From contig DFST01000038.1 of assembly GCA_002378975.1 (NCBI GenBank), positions 1-5,257 on the forward strand: a stretch of DNA of 5,257 nt, given 5' to 3'. A program made the position numbers and the translations under genes. The notes below the pieces were generated by a model. The model was not told the DNA's origin. It searched no databases and was given only the letters and a program-made list of their open reading frames with translations. Of the stretch, positions 1-5,257 are shown piece after piece (positions within the stretch are counted from its first letter, which is position 1; each line of letters begins with the position of its first letter). Origin of the DNA: Chitinophagaceae bacterium UBA3430. Its GTDB lineage: Bacteria > Bacteroidota > Bacteroidia > Chitinophagales > Chitinophagaceae.

Positions 1-1008
1 CAGCTGGCTGCCCAGCGATTGGTAGAGGCCGATTATGATGTTTGGACCTCGTTGATGGAAGGGGTCGAGTTTCAATTCACCGATGCGGGACACATCATTG
101 GAAGTGCTTGTGTGCATCTTCGGATTACGGAGAATGGAAAGCAACGGATCTTGACCTTCAGTGGCGATGTGGGTCGTTACCGGGATGCGATCCTGCGCTC
201 ACCGGCCGAGTTTCCCCAGGCCGATTTCATTGTGATGGAGTCGACCTATGGAAATAGTTTGCATGAGTTGAAACACTCCACGCCCGATATGTTCTTGGAT
301 TGGATCGAGAAGATCTGCCTAAAGCGTAAGGGGAAGTTGATCGTTCCTGCATTCAGCGTGGGACGCACCCAGGAAATTCTATACTATCTTAATCAACTTG
401 AATTAGAAAATCGTTTACCGCCGATTCCCTATTACGTGGATAGTCCGTTGAGTGTTCACGCCACGGAGATCGTCAAGAAGTATCCGCAGTACTTCAACAA
501 GACGGTGCAGCGCGTGCTGCAATCGGATCAGGATCCGTTTTCATTTTCCGGGCTGAAATACATAAAGTCGGTAGAAGAGTCGAAACAGTTGAACTTTATG
601 GATGGTCCGATGGTGATCATCTCCGCCAGTGGCATGGCCGATGCGGGTCGGGTGAAGCACCACATCAGCAACAACATCGAGAACAGCCACAATGGGATTC
701 TATTCACGGGGTATTGCGAGCCCCATTCCTTGGGTGGACGTTTATTGGCGGGGCAATCGGAGGTAGGTATCTACGGGGTACAGCACGAGGTGCACGCCGA
801 AGTGGGGGTAATTCGGAGTATGAGTGCGCATGGGGATTACGACGATCTCTGCCAGTGGCTTTCGGGTCAGGACCCCAAACGGGTTACGCGTCTGTTCCTG
901 GTGCATGGAGAGTATGCAGTCCAGCAGGATTTTAAGGAAAGGCTGGTCAAAAAGGGATTTTTGGATGTGGAGATACCCGAACAGCATTATGAGGTGGGAT
1001 TGGGATAA
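1..1008 (+). CDS. MBL-fold beta-CASP RNA-processing hydrolase, 5' end outside window
   Basis: The reading frame is open from base 1 and ends with TAA at 1006-1008. The visible 335 residues are the C-terminal part; homologues are usually about 450-470 residues, so roughly the first quarter is missing. The TTG at base 19 is only an internal codon. Visible residues match the metallo-beta-lactamase/beta-CASP family (CPSF-73/YSH1-like, COG1236 type). They include the zinc-ligand histidine in DAGHIIGSA (H31), the ligand aspartate in FSGDVG (D56), motif A glutamate in ESTYG (E80), VPAFSVGRTQE (115-125), SASGMADAGR (208-217), motif B histidine in SAHGD (H277) and motif C histidine in LVHGE (H302). 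A histidine at motif C is typical of the RNA-acting branch, whereas DNA-acting relatives often have valine. The HxHxDH metal motif must lie upstream of the window. It is probably a cytoplasmic zinc-dependent ribonuclease; its natural RNA target is unknown. No terminator separates it from the tRNA, so its transcript may run on to the hairpin at 1120-1150. Confidence 0.93.
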   Translation, partial: QLAAQRLVEADYDVWTSLMEGVEFQFTDAGHIIGSACVHLRITENGKQRILTFSGDVGRYRDAILRSPAEFPQADFIVMESTYGNSLHELKHSTPDMFLDWIEKICLKRKGKLIVPAFSVGRTQEILYYLNQLELENRLPPIPYYVDSPLSVHATEIVKKYPQYFNKTVQRVLQSDQDPFSFSGLKYIKSVEESKQLNFMDGPMVIISASGMADAGRVKHHISNNIENSHNGILFTGYCEPHSLGGRLLAGQSEVGIYGVQHEVHAEVGVIRSMSAHGDYDDLCQWLSGQDPKRVTRLFLVHGEYAVQQDFKERLVKKGFLDVEIPEQHYEVGLG

Positions 1009-1015
1009 ATTTCTT

Positions 1016-1023
1016 TAAATTTG
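1016..1023 (+). promoter_or_regulatory. Bacteroidota-type -7 box for the tRNA
   Basis: TAAATTTG fits the Bacteroidota primary-sigma -7 consensus TAnnTTTG exactly. It would place the transcription start near 1030, about 10 bases before the mature tRNA 5' end. The box starts 7 bases after the stop of the MBL-fold gene, so any -33 element lies inside that gene's last codons. No clear TTTG is present at the usual 17-23 base spacing; the nearest TTG, at 1000-1002, is too close. The call rests on the -7 box and its position. Confidence 0.65.
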
Positions 1024-1039
1024 CACCCCTTAACGGGAT

Positions 1040-1113
1040 GCCGGGGTAGCTCAGTTGGTTAGAGCATCGGATTCATAACCCGAAGGTCGGCAGTTCAAGT
1101 CTGCTCTCCGGTA
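1040..1113 (+). tRNA. tRNA with anticodon CAT, probably elongator tRNA-Met
   Basis: The 74 bases fold as a standard cloverleaf. The acceptor stem is 1040-1046 with 1106-1112, including two G-U pairs. The D stem GCTC/GAGC is 1049-1052 with 1062-1065. The anticodon arm is 1067-1083 with loop TTCATAA and anticodon CAT at 1074-1076. The variable loop has five bases, and the T stem is 1089-1093 with 1101-1105 around TTCAAGT. The discriminator base is A1113. CCA is not encoded, so it must be added after transcription, as is common in Bacteroidota. The first pair is G-U rather than the unpaired C1-A72 of bacterial initiators, and the anticodon stem lacks the three G-C pairs of initiators, so this is not the initiator. 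Elongator Met is the default reading. A lysidine-modified tRNA-Ile2 (also CAT in the gene) cannot be fully excluded. The last anticodon-stem pair (A1071-C1079) is a mismatch. Confidence 0.93.
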
Positions 1114-1119
1114 CAGGAC

Positions 1120-1159
1120 AGGACTCTTCGACACTTTGTTGAAGAGTCCTTGTTTTTTT
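1120..1159 (+). terminator. Intrinsic terminator after the tRNA
   Basis: A perfect 10-bp inverted repeat (1120-1129 AGGACTCTTC, 1141-1150 GAAGAGTCCT) can extend inward by four more pairs, one of them G-U, to a 3-base loop at 1134-1136. Seven T residues follow at 1153-1159. It starts 6 bases after the tRNA discriminator and ends the tRNA transcript, plus any read-through from the MBL-fold gene. Confidence 0.9.
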
Positions 1160-1575
1160 ATCCTCACAACTACTTGAAATACTTGAAACTAGCTCCACAT
1201 AACTGTTCATTTTTCGAGTCAGTTATTGATGATTTTTTGTATGAAGGACAATCTGCGCTTCTGTGAATCGGGATTTTTTCATGACAGTTTAAATTTAAGA
1301 TGAATACTCAAGTTTTAAACCGTCTGCTTTTTAGGGATACTTACAGTACAATCCCTCCCCCGGCAAACGGTCCAAACGGATCTTATGTGAGTTGTGCAAT
1401 TGATTCGCTGCTAACGACTCCTAAAGCATCACTTCTCCGGTTCCACGTACGATGAATTGCATCAGCTAGATTCCGCTAAGCTGCCTGATTTTTCTCCTGG
1501 TCGTTGTTTGTTGATTGATCAGCGTTTGCCCGAATAATTTCGTCAGGATAATCTTCCTCGTTTTAGGTGGGGCAT
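1160..1575. other. Intergenic gap with no convincing gene
   Basis: This stretch of about 416 bases lies between the plus-strand tRNA terminator and the minus-strand receptor terminator. It contains no long reading frame, RNA gene or mobile element that I recognise. On the plus strand it has short open stretches in alternating frames: 1165-1266, then 1241-1303, then an ATG-started 51-codon frame at 1300-1455 (MNTQVLNRLL...), then 1415-1537 (ending ...LIDQRLPE). The 1241 frame stops in an ATGA overlap with the ATG at 1300. These may be remnants of a broken gene or chance. Small structural items are a tandem 9-base duplication TACTTGAAA (1171-1188), a 7-bp inverted repeat ATAACTG/CAGTTAT (1199-1205, 1220-1226), a palindrome TTAAATTTAA (1289-1298), and a weak hairpin CAGCT/AGCTG (1463-1467, 1479-1483) followed by a short T run. 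Confidence 0.5.
1171..1188. repeat. Tandem 9-base duplication
   Basis: TACTTGAAA occurs twice with no spacer, at 1171-1179 and 1180-1188. There are only two copies in noncoding DNA just after the tRNA terminator. No function is evident; a slippage duplication is the simplest explanation. Confidence 0.6.
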
Positions 1576-1603
1576 AAAAAAAGCCCTCCGGATGGAGGGC
1601 TTT
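1576..1603 (-). terminator. Intrinsic terminator of the TonB receptor gene
   Basis: On the minus strand a perfect 10-bp stem AAAGCCCTCC/GGAGGGCTTT with the 4-base loop ATCC (1580-1603) is followed by more T residues, giving a T run at 1582-1576. It begins 17 bases after the receptor stop codon. In the plus direction the tail is only TTTATA, so plus-strand termination would be weaker. Confidence 0.9.
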
Positions 1604-1620
1604 ATAGAGGTTGAGATTTA

Positions 1621-4353
1621 TCAGAATTTGAATCCGATGCGCAGGAACAGTCGACGACCGTTTCCACCCATCTGAACGGCATCCCAAGGTCCGCCGGTTT
1701 CGTTGTTGTAGGCGTAGTCTTCTGCGCCTTTAACAGCACCGAGGTCGGGGTGTGCATTCAGCACGTTGTCGATACCGAAAGAAAGCGTGTAGCGTTTCCA
1801 GAAAGGCATGCTGGCATAAATATCGGTAACCACTTTTCCGGCATAGAGGTATTGATCAGCAACATTGCCGCTACCATTGTTCAGGGGAACGGTGGGGTTG
1901 ATGCCCAGACCGTCTTGTCCGTAACCAAAGAGGCTTATCTCGCCGAAGTAAGTAACTCGCGCTCCCAACGTGAGGCGCTTGCGGCCATATTCCAGGTTCA
2001 ACGAACCTTTCATATTCGGAGCAGAAGCCAGGATAAAGGCTTGTTCACGATCACTGAGGAAGGTTTGTTGCAGGAAGGTAGAACCGCTCAGTCCGCTAGG
2101 TACATTGATCTTATCAATGCTCATGTGCTGATAGTTACCGGCAAACAATACTTTATAGCGCGTCTCACCAACTTTCTTGGAATAATCGATGATCACGTCT
2201 ACACCGGCGTTGGTTGTGTTCACAGCATTGGCGAAGAATTGTGCGTAGGTTACATTCAGGACGGCCATTTGAGCACGCAGGGTTGCACTGAGTGCCGGGT
2301 CGCTGCCATCGAATTGTCCGCTGAGTACCACGCGATCATTGATCTTGGTGATGTATCCGTCTACGGTTACATTCAAGTTGCTGCGGGGGCTCCAGATCAA
2401 TCCGGCTGCACCACTCAAGCTCTTCTCTTGCTTCAATGCGGGGATGCCGGCTGCAGCGGCGAGGGAGCTGTAATTGGGCGCGATTTTTACTTCGGCGATG
2501 TTGCCACCCTGAACCGTTGTGAAGGTAGAGCTGAAGTTCACTTGTTGCAGGGAAGGAGCACGGAAGCCGGTACTGACCGATCCACGCAGTTTCACTTTCT
2601 TGCTGGCATTGTAGCGAGTCGCGAGCTTATAATTGTGTGTGAATCCGAAATCGCTGTAGTTCTCCATGCGGGCAGCCAGATTCATCATCCACTTAGACGT
2701 AACATCGAATTCCGCATCGGCGTAAACGCCCAATACGTTGCGTTTGGCATTCACTTCGTCAGCGATCTGGTATCCAGGGAATCCTTGAGAACCAGTGGCC
2801 TTGGTGCCGTCGTAATTGCGGTAAGACGCTTCCTCGCCGGCGAAGATTTGGTAGTTCTCGTAGCGATATTCAGCACCCACACCCAGGTTGAAGTTTTTAG
2901 AGAAGGTGCGCGTAAAGTTCAGGTTGGTTGTGTTCTGCAGGAACGAGAACCCACCATCGTCAAAATGACGCTGTGCATCACCCTGAGAAGCATTGAAGGT
3001 TTTGTCGCCGTAGAAATGGAAGTTGTTGCGACCCGTGGTGTTGCTCAAATCCCAACCCCAGTTACCGAAGGCAACGCCTTTGGCGCCGGCAGTAGCGGAT
3101 ACATCATTGATGTTGGTTTGAATATGCGGGCTGTACCAAGTTTCGCCACTGCTGGAACGACGCATGACCGACTCAACGAAGATCAGGTTGCCATTCGCAT
3201 CCGTAGGGAAACGATCGGGGCGGGCCGAGAAGTTACGGGTGAATGCATAAGCATCCGAAGCACGGCTGCTCTGGCTACCGAACGAGTAGATCGTGGTTTT
3301 TCCTTTGGTGGGCAGTTCAAAATTGTAGAAGGTACTGAAGCTATTCAATCCGGCATCACCATGACCGCGGCGATAGATATTCAAAGGCAGTGCATCATCC
3401 AGCACCTGACGGAAAGTCTTGGCTGAACTGATCCCTTCAAAGGTCAGATTCAGGAATCCACCCTTATTGCCCATCGGAACACCGAAGTTGACATTGGCGT
3501 TCAGACCACGTCCGTCGATCTTTTTGCCGTACTCGTAATCGGTTTGCAAGCTTTGCTCAAAAGCGGTGTTGTAGGTTGGATCGTAGTAGCCGCTCATGCC
3601 CAACGAACCGGTGATCTGGTTGATGGATTTTTTGGTGACGATGTTGATCACACCGGCGATCGCATCCGAACCATATTGGGCGGAGGCGCCATCGCGCAGA
3701 ATCTCTACACGATCAATGGAAGAAACAGGGAGGGCATTCAGATCGGTTCCGGAGTTACCGCGACCGCGGGTTCCGAATACCGCTACGAAGGCAGTTTGGT
3801 GACGGCGTTTACCGTTGACTAGCACCAGGGTCTGATCGGGACCCAGTCCACGCAAGGTGGCCAGATCGATGTGGTCAGCCCCATCGCTACCGGTTTGTTT
3901 GTTGTAGTTGAAAGAAGGAGCCAGGTAGTTCAACGTGGAGGTCAGGTCCAGACGGCCGGTGGTGGCGGTTGCTTGTCCGACGTTGATCACATCTACCGGG
4001 GCCATGGTCTCGGTTTTAACACGACCGGAACGGCGGCTACCCACCATCACGACTTCGCCCATGGTTTCAACGGACGTAGACATTTTGACGGAGAGGGTCG
4101 ACGATTTCGCAGAAACGGTTTGTTTCTGGAATCCGACGGAGCTCAGCTCCAGCATATCATTTTCGGCAGCAGCCAGACTGAAGGAACCATCGGCTCCGGT
4201 CAGGGCCATTTTGCCCGACTTAACAGCCTTGATGGTCACACCCGATAGGGGCATGCCGTTGGCATCTAAAATTTTACCGGTGACCATACGCTGGGCCAGT
4301 ACGGCCAAGGTGGTACACACGAAAAGGGTGGCCAAAAGGAGCGCCTTTCTCAT
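1621..4353 (-). CDS. TonB-dependent outer-membrane receptor
   Basis: This complete 910-residue gene runs from ATG at 4353 to TGA at 1621-1623. The frame stays open upstream to 4503, but ATG 4353 is chosen because it opens a clean signal peptide (MRKALLLATLFVCTTLAVLA, cut before Q21). The longer frame would also overlap the aminotransferase gene. Domain order is: signal peptide 1-20; carboxypeptidase-like regulatory (beta-sandwich) extension about 23-93; a likely TonB box around EVVMVG (100-105); plug about 115-241, with RGLGPDQTLVLVNGKRRH, TDLNALP and IDRVEILRDGASAQYGSDAIAGVINI-type signatures; beta-barrel about 245-910, ending in an aromatic residue (GFKF) as expected for Bam-assembled barrels. 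It should take up a nutrient across the outer membrane using TonB-ExbBD energy. The plug has LVNGKRRH rather than the SusC-type IDG signature, the length is below most SusC proteins, and no SusD follows. An iron-chelate or cofactor substrate is plausible but unproven. No Shine-Dalgarno is visible; the leader is A/T-rich. Confidence 0.95.
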   Translation of the reverse strand: MRKALLLATLFVCTTLAVLAQRMVTGKILDANGMPLSGVTIKAVKSGKMALTGADGSFSLAAAENDMLELSSVGFQKQTVSAKSSTLSVKMSTSVETMGEVVMVGSRRSGRVKTETMAPVDVINVGQATATTGRLDLTSTLNYLAPSFNYNKQTGSDGADHIDLATLRGLGPDQTLVLVNGKRRHQTAFVAVFGTRGRGNSGTDLNALPVSSIDRVEILRDGASAQYGSDAIAGVINIVTKKSINQITGSLGMSGYYDPTYNTAFEQSLQTDYEYGKKIDGRGLNANVNFGVPMGNKGGFLNLTFEGISSAKTFRQVLDDALPLNIYRRGHGDAGLNSFSTFYNFELPTKGKTTIYSFGSQSSRASDAYAFTRNFSARPDRFPTDANGNLIFVESVMRRSSSGETWYSPHIQTNINDVSATAGAKGVAFGNWGWDLSNTTGRNNFHFYGDKTFNASQGDAQRHFDDGGFSFLQNTTNLNFTRTFSKNFNLGVGAEYRYENYQIFAGEEASYRNYDGTKATGSQGFPGYQIADEVNAKRNVLGVYADAEFDVTSKWMMNLAARMENYSDFGFTHNYKLATRYNASKKVKLRGSVSTGFRAPSLQQVNFSSTFTTVQGGNIAEVKIAPNYSSLAAAAGIPALKQEKSLSGAAGLIWSPRSNLNVTVDGYITKINDRVVLSGQFDGSDPALSATLRAQMAVLNVTYAQFFANAVNTTNAGVDVIIDYSKKVGETRYKVLFAGNYQHMSIDKINVPSGLSGSTFLQQTFLSDREQAFILASAPNMKGSLNLEYGRKRLTLGARVTYFGEISLFGYGQDGLGINPTVPLNNGSGNVADQYLYAGKVVTDIYASMPFWKRYTLSFGIDNVLNAHPDLGAVKGAEDYAYNNETGGPWDAVQMGGNGRRLFLRIGFKF

Positions 4354-4382
4354 AAAGCGGTTGTTTGGTGAAATAATAGCCT

Positions 4383-4416
4383 TAAAAATAGGGGAATTTA
4401 TCGGTTTGCCCCCCAA
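4383..4416 (-). promoter_or_regulatory. Possible promoter of the TonB receptor gene
   Basis: On the minus strand TTG (4416-4414) lies 23 bases before TATTTTTA (4390-4383). This resembles a Bacteroidota -33/-7 pair but misses the final G of TAnnTTTG and has spacing at the upper limit. The start would fall about 20-25 bases before the receptor ATG. The same bases can form a weak G-run/C-run hairpin followed by T residues, so this could instead be a poor terminator of the aminotransferase gene. Confidence 0.25.
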
Positions 4417-4420
4417 TAAA

Positions 4421-5257
4421 TTAGGCGGTTCGGCCGGGGTATTGCTCCAGGGCCCGGGCCAGGCAATCCATCGCGGCATCCAGGGCCTCCAAATTAAGTA
4501 CATAGGCTAACCGTACTTCCTTCATTCCGAGTCCGGCCGTGCCATAAAACCCGGTAGCCGGCGCCAACATGACGGTCTGGTCTTCGTGCCGGAAGTCCTC
4601 CAGTAGCCATTGGCAAAATTTATCCGAATCATCGATGGGCAAACGGGCGATGGCATAAAACGCCCCACCGGGGTTGGGGCAAAACACGCCAGGCATGGCG
4701 TTTAGTCGCTTAACTACAAGGTCTCGACGGCGTAAATATTCGGCTTTGGGTCCATCGAAATATGCAGCCGGTAGGTCCACGGCCGCTTCTCCCAGTATCT
4801 GGGCCAAACCGGGCGGACTCAACCTCGCCTGGGCGAACTTCATCACGGCATCGTACACGGTTTTATTCCGGGTTACAAAGGCTCCGATCCGCGCCCCACA
4901 AGCACTGTATCTTTTGGAGATGGTGTCCATGACAATGGCATGATTTTCCAGTCCGGGTAATTGTAAGGCACTTACGAATTCGCCGCCGTAACAAAATTCC
5001 CGATAGGCTTCGTCGCTGAACAGGTACAGATCGTGTTTGATGCAGAGTTCACGCAGCGCCTCCAATTCAGCCCGACTGTAGAGATAGCCCGTCGGGTTAT
5101 TGGGATTGCATATGACGATGGCTTTTGTTTTCGCGGTGATCTGCTTCTCAAAATCGGCAATGGGTGGAAGCGCAAATCCATTTTCAATGTGCGAAGTGAT
5201 CGGAACCACCGCTACTCCCGCGGCACAGGCAAATCCGTTGTAGTTGGCATAAAAAGG
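4421..5257 (-). CDS. PLP-dependent class I/II aminotransferase, 5' end outside window
   Basis: The frame is open from the right window edge to TAA at 4421-4423. The visible 278 residues begin PFYANYNGFACAAGV; family members are about 390-400 residues, so about 120 N-terminal residues lie outside. The GTG at 5209 is internal, because the conserved sequence before it continues in frame. Fold-type I landmarks are NPNNPTG (visible residues 51-57), SDEAY (81-85, PLP-contacting Asp and Tyr), the PLP lysine in SKRYSACGARIG (K115, with R123), and the C-terminal substrate-carboxylate arginine in VRLAYVLN (R249). All expected catalytic residues in the visible part are intact. It should move an amino group between an amino acid and a 2-oxo acid in the cytoplasm (aspartate aminotransferase superfamily, COG0436-like). 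Which amino acid it prefers cannot be decided here. The TonB receptor gene follows 67 bases downstream on the same strand. No strong terminator separates them, so partial co-transcription is possible. Confidence 0.94.
   Translation of the reverse strand, partial: PFYANYNGFACAAGVAVVPITSHIENGFALPPIADFEKQITAKTKAIVICNPNNPTGYLYSRAELEALRELCIKHDLYLFSDEAYREFCYGGEFVSALQLPGLENHAIVMDTISKRYSACGARIGAFVTRNKTVYDAVMKFAQARLSPPGLAQILGEAAVDLPAAYFDGPKAEYLRRRDLVVKRLNAMPGVFCPNPGGAFYAIARLPIDDSDKFCQWLLEDFRHEDQTVMLAPATGFYGTAGLGMKEVRLAYVLNLEALDAAMDCLARALEQYPGRTA

Noticed and set aside
42..1018. Short alternative frames within the MBL-fold gene (plus and minus strands)
   Set aside because: They lie wholly or mostly inside the frame that carries all the beta-CASP motifs and are shadows of it.
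1434..1441. TCTCCGGT repeated from the tRNA 3' end (1105-1112), as a possible attachment-site copy of an integrated element
   Set aside because: The match is only 8 bases and flanking bases do not align well. Real tRNA attachment repeats are longer, and no integrase is present.
1466..1687. A 73-codon minus-strand frame crossing the receptor terminator
   Set aside because: It starts inside the receptor's last codons in another frame and reads through the terminator hairpin, which is not plausible for a real gene.
1750..3426. A 558-codon open frame on the plus strand inside the receptor gene
   Set aside because: It is in exact codon register with the minus-strand receptor gene, so each of its codons is the reverse complement of a receptor codon. 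It stays open simply because the receptor avoids TTA, CTA and TCA codons there. The receptor translation has signal peptide, plug and barrel features, whereas the antisense translation resembles no protein I know.
4354..4503. Upstream extension of the receptor frame by 50 residues
   Set aside because: The extension overlaps the aminotransferase coding region, is not signal-peptide-like, and would bury the clear signal peptide that starts at 4353.
3871..4510. Further plus-strand open frames opposite the receptor's N-terminal part
   Set aside because: They lie antisense to a well-supported gene, have no promoter or ribosome-binding signal and show no recognisable domain.
4674..4943. A plus-strand 89-codon frame and a minus-strand 71-codon frame at 4972-5187 within the aminotransferase region
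   Set aside because: Both are overlapped by the aminotransferase frame, which carries NPNNPTG, SDEAY and SKRY motifs in order. The alternatives have no recognisable content.

Overview
The window looks like chromosomal DNA of a Bacteroidota bacterium, possibly Chitinophagia (the class is a guess). Four things point that way: a perfect TAnnTTTG -7 box in front of the tRNA, a tRNA without an encoded CCA, a TonB-dependent receptor with a carboxypeptidase-like N-terminal extension, and a lack of strong Shine-Dalgarno sequences.

Layout from left to right. (1) Bases 1-1008, plus strand: the 3' part of a beta-CASP metallo-beta-lactamase-fold ribonuclease-type gene, cut by the window edge. (2) Bases 1016-1159: a compact unit made of a promoter that starts 7 bases after that stop codon, a tRNA with anticodon CAT, and a strong intrinsic terminator. 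(3) Bases 1160-1575: a gap with no convincing gene, holding only short open fragments in shifting frames. (4) Bases 1576-4353, minus strand: a complete 910-residue TonB-dependent outer-membrane receptor with its own terminator. (5) Bases 4421-5257, minus strand: the 3' part of a fold-type I PLP-dependent aminotransferase, cut by the right edge.

The two halves converge on the gap, each closed by its own hairpin terminator, so they are separate transcription units. The aminotransferase and the receptor lie in tandem 67 bases apart. They could be co-transcribed, but their products suggest no shared pathway: one is cytoplasmic amino-acid metabolism, the other nutrient uptake across the outer membrane. 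The receptor has no SusD-like partner downstream and is not of the SusC type, so it most likely imports a small chelate or cofactor rather than glycans; the substrate cannot be read from the sequence.

Most of the window is ordinary housekeeping and transport content. I found no convincing new system. The points most worth a second look are the possible gene remnant between the terminators, the A-C mismatch in the tRNA anticodon stem, and the ambiguous control region in front of the receptor.
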